A DNA stretch of 64,000 nucleotides from Telmatactis stephensoni (taxonomy: Eukaryota; Cnidaria; Anthozoa; Actiniaria; Isophelliidae), in assembly GCA_029948255.1 (NCBI GenBank), contig JALIZF010001777.1:451501-515500 (forward strand), given 5' to 3'. The translations under genes were made by a program, and so were the position numbers. A model generated the notes under the pieces. The model had not been told where the DNA came from. It was given only the letters and a program-made list of their open reading frames with translations, and ran no database searches. Within the stretch, counting starts at the first letter, position 1. Each line of letters starts with the position of its first letter. Of the stretch, positions 45,085 through 57,301 are shown in pieces.

Positions 45085-45425
45085 TATGTTTGTTCCAAGA
45101 AGGCTACGTCCGACGTATGGAATTTTTATTTATTTTTGTTCCAAGAAGGCTACGTCCGAGGTATGGAACTTTATTTATATTTTTTATTTTGTTGGCGTTA
45201 TGGGGCTTGCTGTCTGCGTCGGCTCTCTTGTCTTGACAAGGCTTGTCCCAGCCATATTTTGTTATTACCTGCGAGGTTACGGCCTCCAGGGTTATTATTA
45301 CCTGCGAGGCTACGCCCTCCAGGGTTATTACCTGCGAGGTTACGCCCTCCAGGATTGTTATTACCTGCGAGGTTACGCCCTCCAGGAATGTTTTTACCTT
45401 TGAGGCTACGTCCTCAAGGATTTGT
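45085..45425 (+). repeat. Minisatellite, unit about 30-33 bp
   Basis: Five units of ttacctgcgaggttacgccc with ctccagg follow two units of ttccaagaaggctacgtccg. They can be read in three frames; in one, LRGYALQ repeats. It sits within the DIRS-like interior. Confidence 0.85.
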
Positions 45426-47161
45426 TTTTATTTATTTATTTGGCATTGCACTGGGCTTGCTGACTTTGTTGGCAGTTTGCTGTCTTGAAATGGCTTGCCC
45501 TGCCACTTCTTCACATCATCATTATCATCCACACTATCATCTCATCATCATATACACACTAAAAATGTACATGTTATATTTAAACTAGGCAGTCCTATAG
45601 ATACCTCTGCTGTTTCTGTGTCATTATTATTTCTCTAAATATATCTTCTTATCACAGAAGACGTTTATTATGGTACATATATATTTTTATAAAGCTTGAA
45701 CATGAGGGCTACCTAGCAGGGGCGGGAGCCTTCTATCAACAAATTATTAGCTTTCTAATCATGGATTATTAACGTAGTTAAATGGATATTACCATAGTAT
45801 ATCTCAAACATATGATGTATTTATGTCAAATTTATGTGATGTCAAAAGGCTATAAATCACAGTTCATTATGGTACTATTATTATTCCTTCTAGATTTGGT
45901 TTATTATTCTATTCGTATTATTAGTTTGATACTAGTTTACCATATTATAGTGAATTCAATTAGCCTCTTATCGTAATCTTGCTTGTGTGACAAGGCACTT
46001 AAAGAACTTACTATAAACAACTAGTTTCATTGGCTATACTGAGTTATCAACATTAGTCCTTATGTCTATTCGGCATTGTAATTTATCGATAACTGTAATA
46101 GCTGATTATGACATATTACTCAATTTATCTTTACTGTATGTTGTGGACATGGTACTGGTTGCAGTTTGATTTTCTTTCAGAAGCTGTGCCTAGCCACCTG
46201 CAGTTCATCACAACGTCAATATCATGTCTGCTCGGGATCAGAATGCCATCCAGTTACATACTTGGGTGTAGTCCCTTCAAGTCTTCTGGCTACTAAGTTC
46301 TAGCAAGGACACACATGACATTGAATTCTTACTTGTATATTTACATATCTTCATATAAGTGTTAGCTAGGAGCCTGAAAACCCTAAAGGTGTCGGCTGTG
46401 CATGGTAGGGGGTACACGTTTCCCATTTTCCACAGGGTGGTTTTTTGGGTTGTTCGTGTCCGGCAAGCTGCAGTCCTGCTAACCATTTTAAAGTTTCACT
46501 ACATATTCTGGGCAAGCTTTGTCACTGAATTGTATTACCGATATCATTGGAAGCTTTAGTTTGCACAACTACACCTTCGTTCTCTCTGAAACTTGGGCTG
46601 TAAGTAAGTGTGATACAGTTTTGGCAACCACCTTTCCATTTGAATTTGCAAACATGCGTGTAACTTGTAATATCAAGCTTGTCATTGGTCAAAACGACTT
46701 GTCTTTAAGAAAGACTTACAGGAAAACTACCTAGCAGGGGCAGGAGTTTTTCTTTGAACTTGATAATATATCATCAACGCAGTGCATAAAGTTGACTTTG
46801 CCTTAGTATATTTATGGATTATATACAATGTGTAAGCTATGTAACAGGACTTTTGTCTTTTCAACTTTATACTTCTTATCGAAGTTTTGACGTTGCGTAC
46901 CCCAACTATTTAATTTGTATTTCTTTGATTGCAATTTTTTTAAATCTTTGTTCTCATGTGACTTTGGTTTTGAGATGGCAATCCAGAATAAGAGTGTACA
47001 TTAGCAGGGGCAGGTGCACTTTTATTTTTGTCACTCTTTTTACCACTGTTTTTGTACCCAACTTGAAGTTACTATTATCATTGATTTTATTCCTTTTTGT
47101 GTGTGTGTGCTTGTGCTTTTCCTTTGGGTGGGGCTTGCATCATTACCCATGATGCATGTGG

Positions 47162-47409
47162 CGTTTTTGTGCCCTCACCTTTACTGGGGCAAGTCTAGAT
47201 TTTGTACATCCGCATCATATCGTATTTTAACATGGTGTATTTTATGTTGGATGTTTAATAAAGCGGCTGTGGGTCCCTTCGCCCACAGCCATAACACTCC
47301 AAACTCAGGTGTGTTGAGTTACTGCCTTGCCCAGTAAACGAGCTTCAGGAAAAGCAGCAGCACATATCTTAATAGTTTTGTGTGGCGCAGACAGGGGAAA
47401 ACATAAATG
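47162..47409. repeat. Split direct repeat B1
   Basis: 248 bp from cgtttttgtgccctcac to acataaatg. It includes a short hairpin, ggctgtgggtccc / cccacagcc, after aataaag, which may act as a 3' processing signal. Confidence 0.9.
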
Positions 47410-47662
47410 GAATATTTGCGCGCAAATAGGATTTTTATGTTTTCTCTTGGCTGTATTTATTTGAGCATTATCTAGAGGCATTATGCAATTGTGTAATCGT
47501 AGGTCTTCGTGTAGGAGCATTCATACATGCGAGGTCGGTATAGGGTACTGGAGTAGTGGCAATTTGAGTGACCCCCCACTGAGGACAGCACAACACGTGA
47601 GCTGTCAGGCAAAGTGATTCATTCTGGTCCTGACTTTACATAAGCTGGTAGCTTTAATTTTG
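47405..47662. repeat. Split direct repeat A2
   Basis: 258 bp, the same as A1. It overlaps the end of B1 by the shared aaatg. Confidence 0.9.
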
Positions 47663-47718
47663 CCCTCCTCCTCCCCATGCCTTCCTCGTCTTGTCTTGAT
47701 GTATCCAACATCGTTTAT

Positions 47719-47966
47719 CGTTTTTGTGCCCTCACCTTTACTGGGGCAAGTCTAGATTTTGTACATCCGCATCATATCGTATTTTAACATGGTGTATTTT
47801 ATGTTGGATGTTTAATAAAGCGGCTGTGGGTCCCTTCGCCCACAGCCATAACACTCCAAACTCAGGTGTGTTGAGTTACTGCCTTGCCCAGTAAACGAGC
47901 TTCAGGAAAAGCAGCAGCACATATCTTAATAGTTTTGTGTGGCGCAGACAGGGGCAAACATAAATG
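47719..47966. repeat. Split direct repeat B2
   Basis: 248 bp, the same as B1 except near the end (ggggc in place of gggga). It forms the right terminus. Confidence 0.9.
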
Positions 47967-49065
47967 CTATTTATAGTGTAATCATTATCCTGATGAGTGG
48001 GCAACCACGAAATAGATCTGTAGAATGAAATGAACTTGTACTAGCCCTCGTACTTAGTTCTCTAATACCACTATTATGTATTTATGTATATAGTATTTTT
48101 ATAGACATTGTATATATATACATATTTCGAGTTCTTATAAATTTGCGGCCATTTTCTACAAGCCTTGAAATTTGTATCGGTAATTATTTTTCTGCGAATT
48201 AGATCAAATAATTCGAGATATCAGACGATTTTTATAAATGGCTTTATGAGGAAAAATTGGTCATAAATCCAAAATTCCAAGGAGAATTTTTTCTTATTTC
48301 GTTAATCAATTAGAAAGGCATAGAGGACTACGTACATCATGTATCGCACCAATTTAATCCTTAGAAGTTGCGATACAAATTTGCGCTGCCTGTTACGACG
48401 CAAAATTATGTAGTCAAAACTACCGCCACAATCTCAACAAAATTTCAAAAACAGCAAGAACCATATCTGCTATAAGAAAGACAAATCCCTATTGTAACTT
48501 GTGAACAAAATATGGAGACATGAGAAGCTAAACGCCAATGTTATCCTCAAGCTAACTTGGAGAGTAATTTTTGTGACCAGAGTGAACGTTGCGAATTTGT
48601 ATTACTTCGACTTCTACAAATTCTGTCGAATTGTTTCGTGAAATTTTCTAGGTATGGGATAGAACAAGATGTTAACAAACCTTTTGCCAAGTGTCGTTGT
48701 CTTTGTTGCACTAGGTATAATTCAGTAAGCTTCAACTGAAGTAAGCAACTACATCGAGTCGACGTTTGAGGGTAAAGCCCTCGTGGTCTGTTAATTTATT
48801 CAAAACAACACTTTACTATCTGTTGCAAAATTCCTCACGGGATCTAGACTTTTGGGAATAAAGACAGTAGTTCTCTGAATACAATTGCTTCTGAGTCTAA
48901 ATCCCGTGTGGAATTTTGCAACAGATAGTAAGGTTTTGAACTCGATACTGGCCAAAACGATTAGTATTAAACCGGCTAATAACTTTCTATCACACATCCT
49001 GCATTTTGATTGGCTACTCTACCTCCCTCCCCCACCTCCCATCTCTCGCAAACTATAGCAATATA
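47967..49065. other. Non-coding region with one small inverted-repeat element
   Basis: No supported gene. Bases 48821-48932 have inverted ends (ttactatctgttgcaaaatt and its complement), MITE-like. After it come gatactggccaaaac and ctgcattttgattggctact, relatives of the 18470-18535 repeat. Confidence 0.6.
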
Positions 49066-49312
49066 CACCTATTTCAAAAAAGGTTGTCACCGCTAAGAGC
49101 GATAGGCGATAGGTAATAGGTCATTCCAAGACCGCAAAGCACTATTGATTTCTAATTGATTTACATATGAATAGCCAAATATTTGAGGGAAGAGTGTAAA
49201 GAAAGATTTAGGATGGCTTAATTAAGAAATCAATAGTGCTTTGCGGTCTTGGAATGACCTATTACCTATCGCCTATCGCTCTTAGCGGTGACAACCTTTT
49301 TTGAAATAGGTG
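49066..49312. mobile_element. Tc1/mariner-type MITE (CACCTATTTC ends)
   Basis: A 247-bp element with inverted ends of about 95 bp starting CACCTATTTCAAAAAAGG, flanked by TA on both sides. No coding capacity. Confidence 0.9.
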
Positions 49313-49789
49313 TATACTAAACTAGACGCACACGTGCGTTCACTCGTGCCCCGGGAGCCCATTTTAGGAGAGGCTCCAATGACCGGCCCCGTTCGTACTC
49401 TTCACCGAGCCGTTTCACGCATTCTTCACCATTCCGGGAAATAGTTAACCGTAACATAGACCCTTTTTGAATCGTCGGCTAACTTAAACTAAAGAATATC
49501 TGATTAGTCAATTAATTTGTCTGTCAGCAGCTACTTTAGTGTTTGCCTTTGTCCTTCTATTATCATGCATGGGTATTATAAATATATCTCCGACATGCAA
49601 AAATATTACCTGCCAATATACCAGTTTATTCAACTTTTTATTTCACTATGTATCTCAATTGTTTGCTGTAAAGACTTCTATAACAAATCGTGTATCGGAA
49701 AAAACATTTGTATTTTATAACTCGTTCCCGGCCTACGGCCTGGGCACGAGTAAATAGTAATATATACTAAAACAATATCTATATATATA

Positions 49790-51135
49790 CCTATTTCAAA
49801 AAAGGTTGTCCTTGGTTTTGGTGCATACTGCATAGTGAATACTGCATACTAAGACTGAAATGTGTTATGGAGAATTTGTAATTGGGTAACAAGAGGCTTT
49901 ACTTATGTTGATTCTCTGTTTCCTCTCAGGTTGAATCTAAGTGGACTTTTTCCGCAACTTTTCTACTTACAAAAAATAGGCGCTTATTAAGCGCATGTGG
50001 CTACAGCCTTATCCGCTTATGGGATAGAAATAAAAGCGTCAGTAAGTTAATGAGATACAGTGTTGAAATACTGGCTATTGACTGTAATTTCTTACATCAG
50101 ACTACTGAGCGCTTAGATGACTAGTAAGGTTGCTTTTTTGTATATAAATTTTTATTGTCCATTTGCTGTAACTCCAGAAACATAAAAGTGTAGCTGTCAA
50201 ACAAATGCCAAAGAAAATTTTTTTCGTAGAAGATAATGTAACAAAATGTAATTAAATATTCTTAGCCACTAAACAACTTACTACGCGCCCGACATTAAAG
50301 TGTTCGAAACACAATCGATCGGTTGAGTCACTTCTAATTTAGTAAACAAACAGACGAGAGATATTTATATAGAGATATTTCTTTACATAGAAATTGAGCC
50401 AAAACACCAGTGCTTAATATCTCATTTATTTAGTTAGTTTAAACGATATGCTACCAAAAGGATATCTTAGGCTTGAATTAGAGCAGCATTTTCATTCACT
50501 GTCGGTCACGGCTTTGAAGTCTCGCGAGCAAAGTTATGCTGCACGTGGCGTAATTTACGGAAAACGTCGCTTTTTTTTTGACAATTTTTAATGTGACTCT
50601 TTTAAAGATGACTTTGTACTTGTTTTAATTCTTGATTGTAAGAATTTCCACAGCAAATTTTTGCCTCAAGTAATTAGTCGATTGACGGAAGAGAATCTTC
50701 ACGAACTTGTATCTGTCGGGCGCATGGCATTCATTCGGTGGTAAACTCAACACGCCTTTTTGTTGTTATTTCCTTGACAGACTCAGACGGTAGTTCGCTT
50801 TTAAAATCTTTTCGTTTCTGTGTACTTTAACACTGAATCGAAATTATTTTATTTCAAAGTGTCCTTTGTTTATCATTATCGATCATTGTCTACTCGTTCA
50901 AAGTCGATCAATGATTAGTTCCGAAGTTCATTATTGGGCTTCCTGTGGAGTTACGCACACTCTTACTTACTTACTTACAACCCGATGACTAAGTGGCTTC
51001 GCCTTTTCGAGGCTGTAGCCACAAAAATTGTGAAAAATACCTAAAATTTGAAATCCACAATGTATTTTGGTCTTGGTATGCAGTATTCACTATGCAGTAT
51101 GCATTAAAACTGAGGACAACCTTTTTTGAAATAGG
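49790..51135. mobile_element. Non-autonomous mariner-like element, 1.35 kb
   Basis: The ends CCTATTTCAAAAAAGGTTG are inverted, TA flanks both sides, and the ends extend through gcatactgcatagtgaatac. The interior has no transposase and differs from the short relative just upstream. A gggcttcctgtgg motif lies at about 50937. Confidence 0.82.
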
Positions 51136-51144
51136 TATATATAC

Positions 51145-51245
51145 TTAAATAGTAATAAATACTAAAACAATTGACCTCTCGGCCTCATGGACTACGAATC
51201 AATAGCCCATTCGTCCTCGAGGTCTAATTGTTAAGTAGTGAACCC
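51145..51245. mobile_element. MITE fragment upstream of copy 2
   Basis: It contains cctcggcctcatggactacg-type and cctcgaggtctaattgttaa sequence, the same family as 18477-19384. A piece of this family abuts copy 1 at about 19360-19384, at the edge of the duplicated block. Confidence 0.75.
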
Positions 51246-51378
51246 CAAATATAGCTTATGCGCGGATGCGTAGTGAGTTGACCTTTCATGCGTTTCCATG
51301 CATTATTCGACCCATTCGTTGATTACTTTCATTTGTAATTATAGTGCATTTTATTTCAGGTTCTCCCAGATAACAAAG

Positions 51379-52812
51379 ATGATGAAAGTTCTAATAAAGA
51401 AGATTATGAGGAATCACAAAATCACCTTCTTCTTTATAATATTCTTTGCAATACTCTGGTTCATACAAAATAATTCCATTATGGAAAACAATCTACCCTC
51501 GAAAGAGGTTTTTCCAAAATTTATTGAACGATTTCACAGATTTGGTTCCTACAATATCACCTTGACTAAAAGGAGGGAAGATTATGTGAATCTTTCTGTG
51601 ACTGAAGACACGGCTTTAACACTTAAAAGCAATTTAACATATATGGTACATTCTGATAAACGTACTATGAAAGGTACTGTGAAAGTCACTGAAAAATTGG
51701 TTGGTTCTTACAATATCACATTGACTGAAAGGACGGAAGATTATGTGAATCGTTCTGTGAAAGACACTTTAACACTTAAAAGCAATTTAACATATATGGT
51801 ACATTCTGATAAACGCACTATGAAAGGTACTGTAAAAGTCACTGAAAAATCTAATTTAAAAATTGGACATGTTAATGTTCATCTCTGGTATAAAGTATGC
51901 ACATGCAAGTGCAATTGACAGTCTTAGACAATTTCCACTGTTTCCTTTATGGCCGAGTGTACGAGGTCAGCCCGAAATGCCTAACAATCTTGTATCGATT
52001 ATGGGTAGTTATTGGTCTGCACAAAGAGTCATGGGACTTCTCTACCCTCCTTATTCAGGAAATTACGGGTTTGACATTTCTTCATTAACTACTTCAGAAT
52101 TTTGGTTAAGTAAAAATCAAGAACCAAGAAATGCTATATTACTGGCCAAAACAGGTGCTATTATTATACATGGTATCAAAATCAATGATGCACCTATGGT
52201 CACCAAATCTAAACCAATATACCTTGACCATGGTAAAGTTTACTACTTTGAAATGATTCATGGAATGAATGACGTCTTGCGAGATCAGGTTCAAGTTCGA
52301 TGGATGTTACCTGGTGCTAAGGATTACACAGGGATCCCAAAGACTTCTTTATCAACAGTCATTGTAAACGACACTAGTCTTGATATGCAAACACGACAAC
52401 TGGTTCTTCGATCACCAAGTCTTGTTGTCCAGGAAAATATTCCAAAAAAGTCGAAACCCCATAGATGGGCCAATAAAGACTTTTCAAAGCTTTTCAATCG
52501 CAACCATTCATATACACGAGAAAATCTGAGCACATTAAAATTCGCTAACAACAAAAAGATTATGGCAGCATTTGAAAATTGTGACTATGCACCCAGTTTC
52601 CTACAAAAACGAGACTATAAGCGCTTTGAAGGAGCGCGTTTGCTAATACGTGCACGTTTAAGCGAGGTCTTTCCAGATGATGGTACTGGTGAGAAACTTT
52701 GGTATGGTACAACTGAAGCCCTTTCTAAACAAGGAAACACTGTTATTGATGAAACTAGAGTTATTGATGTTGTGAAGGCATTTATGACACAACTAAAAAC
52801 CAAGTTTCCAGG
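51379..52812 (+). pseudogene. B4GALNT3: Copy 2 exon 1 with 4-bp insertion
   Basis: The stem holds two full repeats of about 50 residues starting GSYNITLT. The shift comes from tgca duplicated in tatgcacatgcaagtgca; copy 1 reads tatgcaccagtaca. The donor gtatgtga follows KFPG, as in copy 1. Confidence 0.82.
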
Positions 52813-53282
52813 GTATGTGAGCTCTGTTGTTATCCCTTGGCTACGCCTCGTGTTCCTAAGCTTGCTTTTCTCGTGCTTTGCATCTTTCATCGTGTTTATA
52901 TCACATTACAGAGATACACGCGGCCGTTTTAGGGCCTGTTCACATGAGAGAAAGTGCCCCTATGTAGTAGGGATAACTCCTTTGTTTTGTGTCCCCCAGG
53001 GACAGTCAAGTCGATGATGTATTATAAATAACAAATTGTACAATCTTGTACATCAATAGACCTCTTTACCTTCGTGTGCAAATTGCCCATTTCAGATCAC
53101 GTGGCATTCTCTTGGGAATTGTTCTTTTATTATGAAAATGTTAACCTATCAACATAAGAAAGAATTAATTCCCAAGAGTGACATCACGTGGTCTGAAATG
53201 GGACAACAAACAACGAAGGTAAAGAGGTCTATTGTACTATCTCAGGCTAAGTACAATGTTACGTTAAAGTTCCTATGAGAGA

Positions 53283-53806
53283 ACTTTTTTATTTCGAAAA
53301 TCAATTTTTTTTTAGAGAGCATAGTTTCATATTTTTGATTTGACCTCATATTTTCCAAGATTTCCAAATTTCAAATGGCTCAAAATGCAAATGAGATGAC
53401 ATCAAACAAGGCATAAACGAGCCAATCCAAAATACTGAAAATTTGATTATCTAATTTAAGGGCCCGTTCACATGAGAGAAGGTGCAACTATGTAGTAGGG
53501 AAAACAGAAGAGTTATCCCATTTTCCAGGGATAATTCTTTTGTTTTGTGTCCCCCAGGAAAAAGAAAACAAAAGCCGGAGTTATCCCTGCTACCAGGGAC
53601 AACTAGTCGCCTTCATGTGAACTGGCCCTAAGATCAGATTTGTTGTAAAAGCCACAAGAAAGCTAGCGCCAATGCCTTGTTTGACGTCAACGTATTTGTA
53701 TTTTGAGATTTGGACATGAAACTTTTATATCTTGGAAATTATGGAGTCAAATCAGAAAATGTCAAGATATATTTTTACTATGCTCTCCAACAATCAATTT
53801 TCGAAA
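53283..53806. repeat. Inverted duplication in copy 2 intron 1
   Basis: The arms, about 53283-53420 and 53660-53806, are inverted and diverged (cgaaaatcaattt..gagagcatag against its complement; caaacaaggcat in both). Copy 1 has only the right-hand part (about 21385-21455). Between the arms sits a hairpin MITE, 53458-53630, with agggcccgttcacatga ends. Confidence 0.75.
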
Positions 53807-53875
53807 TACAAAAATTCTTTCATAGGGATTTCGTACAATTTTCTACACTAATAGTTCAGAACTTTTTATTTACAG

Positions 53876-54229
53876 AGAGTATATTCTGGCAAATGTTGTC
53901 AATGTGGAGCGTAAAGTTGATGTCAAGAATGGCGATCGTTTCTTTCTCGAACTTGTACTTCTGGAGGTCAAAACCAAAGAACTTCAACGCTTGTCAGAAT
54001 ATGTCTATCATATTAAAAACACTTTGACCCTTTGTAAGCCTAAAGGTTTCACATGGTCACCAACGGTTCAAATTAATGCTATCCTTACAGCAAAACGTCA
54101 AGGACCTTGGCTAGTTCATTATATCAAGAGTATGGCTCAGGTGCTCAACGCTACTGATGACAAAAATGTGCATTTTATAATTGTGGATTACGGTAACAAT
54201 GGTGTAAATACAGAAGAGGAATTACGGAG
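53876..54229 (+). CDS. B4GALNT3: Copy 2 exon 2
   Basis: 354 nt, EYILANVVNVERK to EELR, nearly identical to copy 1 (ILANV for LLANV, QGPW for QGAW, NVHF for NVYF). Confidence 0.85.
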
Positions 54230-54595
54230 GTAAGGCAAGAAATACTAGGGTACTTAAAGAGACTTGAAGAAACCTTTAAAAATCAATTCATCCATTTTCC
54301 AAATGCATGGGGAATGCAAAGGGGATGCTTATTGCATCTTTTTGGGGCTAAACAATGCGTTGATATCTTTTAGGGTGCTTAAGAAAAAATTCAGCTTATT
54401 TCCAGTACAACTGACGAGTGCAAAACATGGAACAACTACTCTACTGCTAATCGGAAATAGAACTTCAGCTGCACTCAGGGTGGGAGGAAAGGGAATAGAA
54501 GAGAATAAACTAACCTTAACGATAACACCGCAAACTAAGTCAAACTACAGATCAAACTGAGGAACGCCCCCTTCTATAAAGTTAATAACCGACTT

Positions 54596-54742
54596 CCGAG
54601 ATACACTTCACTTGCCACAATCAAGACGATTGCGCGAGGCTACGTGCATAAAGCTCAGTCATTCGTAAAAAGACAAACGTTTTAGCATGTAGCCTCGTTC
54701 TAAATCCATTGTATATAGCAAGTGAGGTATATCTCGCAACTA
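54596..54742. repeat. Inverted-repeat element in copy 2 intron 2
   Basis: The blocks cgagatacacttcacttg and gcgaggctacgtgc are matched in reverse by gtagcctcgttc and caagtgaggtatatctcg. Absent from copy 1 at this site. Confidence 0.7.
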
Positions 54743-55124
54743 GACAAAGGGAAGCTAGTTTTATTCCGCATATTCTACGATGCAGATCTTTGTTTCAAGA
54801 TAGACGAAGTTGGAAAATAGTGTTACGGCAAAAGGTTTATTGGTGAAAACGTTTTAAGAAAAAAAAACGGGTTTAATCAAAAGAACATTAATATCTTATT
54901 GTTTATAATTGAGATCCTTTAGGGTTAAAATGTTCAGTATCTTTTAGGGGTATATATTTGGGATATATACTTGAGAATTTCCGACAAGCATTTCCGATAA
55001 TCAAGAGAGTATTAGTAACGGTCTCTTGTGATAATTTTATATGGAAGTCCCCCCCCCCCCCCCCCCCCGCCCCCATACTTTTTACTTTACTGTAAAATAA
55101 TCAACTTCTTTTTGGTCGGCACAG

Positions 55125-55287
55125 ATATGGAATTAAAAACTATACATTGATAAAAAAGACTGGAAAATTTCATAAGACATTAGCCATATATGAAGCAACC
55201 AAGACCATTAAAGATGATAATAGTATTGTATTTCTTACTGACCTTCATCTAGATGTACCAAATACCATTTTTGAGAGTGTCAGAAAA
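55125..55287 (+). CDS. B4GALNT3: Copy 2 exon 3
   Basis: 163 nt, with FLTDLHLDVPN preserved; differs from copy 1 by LAIYEATK for LAIDEATK. Confidence 0.85.
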
Positions 55288-55669
55288 GTAAGTACACATG
55301 TACGTGTAATTGTGGAGAAAATAGCGATATTAGAACTCTTACTTAACATCAAGAATCTTTGAATGGAAAGGCAGAATCTATACACCTTTTTATTTTGAAA
55401 AGGGAATGAGGCTTTCTGTTTCTTACTAGAAAATTACAGAATGATCTAAAAAAAGGTGTAGATTTTTGTATCTTTGCCCAATCGAGTTTTCACTAATTCT
55501 ATTTCAGTCCATGACGATTTTTTTCTGGAGGTGTCATTATAAAATGAGCTGCTGTCAAGACAGGGGGGTTGAGGTCGGGGGTTACATGAAAAATGCTGAC
55601 ATATTGGTAAGGGATCATGGAATTTTCAAGGACCATTCAGTACAACATCTCATTTATTTTTCCTTCAAG

Positions 55670-55790
55670 CATACAATCCAAGGGATGATGGCCTATACAC
55701 CCCTGGTATTTCGTCTGGCCCATTGTGGACGACCAGAGGGCAAACATGCAGCTAGTGGAATTTGGGAGATCAATGGCTATGGGGTATTTG
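55670..55790 (+). CDS. B4GALNT3: Copy 2 exon 4
   Basis: 121 nt, HTIQGMMAYTPLVF to GYGVF. Intron 4 behind it is only 258 bp. Confidence 0.85.
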
Positions 55791-56048
55791 GTGAGTTGAT
55801 ATGAATTACAGCAATAGATTAAAATATTAATGCAAATAATTAAATTTAATAGATTGTTATAAAATATTCTAGATATATTGCAAGGTGTCTTAGTTGATCA
55901 TGAAACAATCGTTGGTGTGCAAGCTTTGTGCAATTAATGAAACGAATTCGGGAAACAGCCAGGACCCCCCTTTTAACTGTGGACTATTGTTTGGTTGTTA
56001 TTGTCTACTCTTGTTTAATATAATTAATGTGTATTTTGTAATTTTTAG

Positions 56049-56245
56049 CTACCTACAAGAGTGACTGGAAGAAATTTGGAGGAGTCAATGTCACTGCATT
56101 TAAATACAGATGGGGTGGAGAAGACTCAGAAATGGCTGATCGAGTGGTTTCAAAAGGAATTGAAATTGAAAGACTTCGACTACCTGGATTCTATCACTTC
56201 TATCATGACAAAAGAGGAATGTGGGAAGAGGCCGGAGCATCTTAG
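56049..56245 (+). CDS. B4GALNT3: Copy 2 exon 5
   Basis: 197 nt, with TYKSDWKKFGGVNV and WGGEDSEMADRVV, stop at 56245. Confidence 0.85.
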
Positions 56246-56518
56246 AAATCACTGTTTTCCTCTGGATTCGCCGTATCTAACAGATCTACTCAGTCTTCAC
56301 AAACCAACCAGGATTCTTCACTCGAACGAATTGCTACTTCGTAGCCTTCAAACTTGACTTGCGATGATAAATCCTTACATGTTGCTGAGATACAATGAGC
56401 ATTTTAGATATCCTTCAGTGTGGAATGTGAGTGTAAAATGTTAACTTTTTATTTGTAAAACAATTTAAGTTGGAACTAATTTAATCAGGCCATCTATCCA
56501 CATGAACAGAGGTCTCTT

Positions 56519-57301
56519 TGTTACGGTGAGAAAAATGGAGTTGTTTTCTCTCGACCGTAACTTGTTGGGAGAACTAGCGTAGACACAGTTGTTGTGATCT
56601 GCTGTTTATTAGGTAGAGCACTCGATAATTGTAGGACTTACAGAACCAGTAGAACTAGTATGAACTTTCCCTAAGACAGCACGGCGTTATAAGAACGTTT
56701 TCCTTACTCGGACCGTTTTCCGTACTGTCAGCTCAATCCAGACTACTGAGTTGCTGTAGACCTAAGTGTATAAGTGTATCTGCTTATCTGAGTATCTGTG
56801 TTACAAGGTACGTAGATGTATTTATACTAACTAATTAGCATTTCATAGTTGTGACGTTGCTAACTCGTCAAGCTGGTTCTAGATGATGTAAGAATTACAA
56901 ATGATTGTTGATCTAAGGAAAAACCTATAGCATCTACTTGCGGATGAACATGGATATAATTCGTCGACGCAATCCTAATGACAAGATTAGTAGCTCCGTT
57001 TTAGCTATAAAGTACTAATAAGATACAATATATATAACTAACATTGACTGGTAGATAGGGCCTTAATTCTGAATGTTTGTCGTGAACAAACATTCACCTG
57101 TTTACCATAATTTATTGTGCGCATGTCCGATAAATGAACTAAGATGAAGAAGTTCCTAGTTATTAGGGTAAACTAGTGTTTACCTAAGTTGACACTACGA
57201 GATGTCAAACTCTGTACACAAACATAGTTTTACCACTAAAAGGCAAGTTTGTAGGAACAGCTGGATTAGCACCAAAAATATCAAAAATGTCCTTCATAAC
57301 A
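56519..57301. mobile_element. Solo LTR, 783 bp, with 4-bp target duplication
   Basis: It begins TGTTACGG and ends TTCATAACA, flanked by TCTT (56515-56518 and 57302-57305). The same site in the 3' flank of copy 1 (about 41830) is uninterrupted, which proves insertion after the gene duplication. No internal retroelement genes remain. Confidence 0.9.

Larger units (their letters stand above)
43339..47966. mobile_element. DIRS-like element with split direct repeats
   Basis: The order is A1 (43339-43596), internal (43597-47161), B1 (47162-47409), A2 (47405-47662), a 56-bp spacer, then B2 (47719-47966). A1 and A2 are both 258 bp and appear identical; B1 and B2 are both 248 bp with one difference seen. 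B1 runs straight into A2, exactly as if the outer ends (B2 then A1) had been joined in a circle. This A1-internal-B1-A2-B2 plan is the known hallmark of PAT and Ngaro elements in the DIRS order, which integrate by tyrosine recombinase and make no target duplication; none is seen. No RT, RNase H or recombinase frame is recognised, so it is non-autonomous or decayed. Confidence 0.8.
51379..56245 (+). pseudogene. B4GALNT3: Beta-1,4-GalNAc-transferase 3/4-like, copy 2 (frameshifted)
   Basis: Exons 51379-52812, 53876-54229, 55125-55287, 55670-55790 and 56049-56245 match copy 1 exon for exon with the same splice phases. Exon 1 is 82 nt longer: 78 nt in frame, which completes a second stem repeat (SNLTYMVHSDKRTMKGTVKV occurs twice), plus a 4-bp insertion near 51900-51910. 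The insertion shifts the frame after HLWYKVC and gives a stop at 51918, before the PA14 and catalytic regions. The downstream frame (51863-52812) is otherwise clean. All catalytic motifs (DYGNN, TDLHLD, WGGED) remain, so inactivation is recent or the 4-bp change is an assembly error. A cryptic splice could rescue it; none is evident. Confidence 0.82.

Noticed and set aside
45268..45425. CRISPR-like regular repeats
   Set aside because: Units of about 30 bp are contiguous and vary by simple substitution, which is minisatellite behaviour.
43339..47966. LTR retrotransposon or plain tandem duplication
   Set aside because: The repeats follow A1...B1-A2-B2 order rather than two matching ends, and no TG...CA ends or target duplication are seen.
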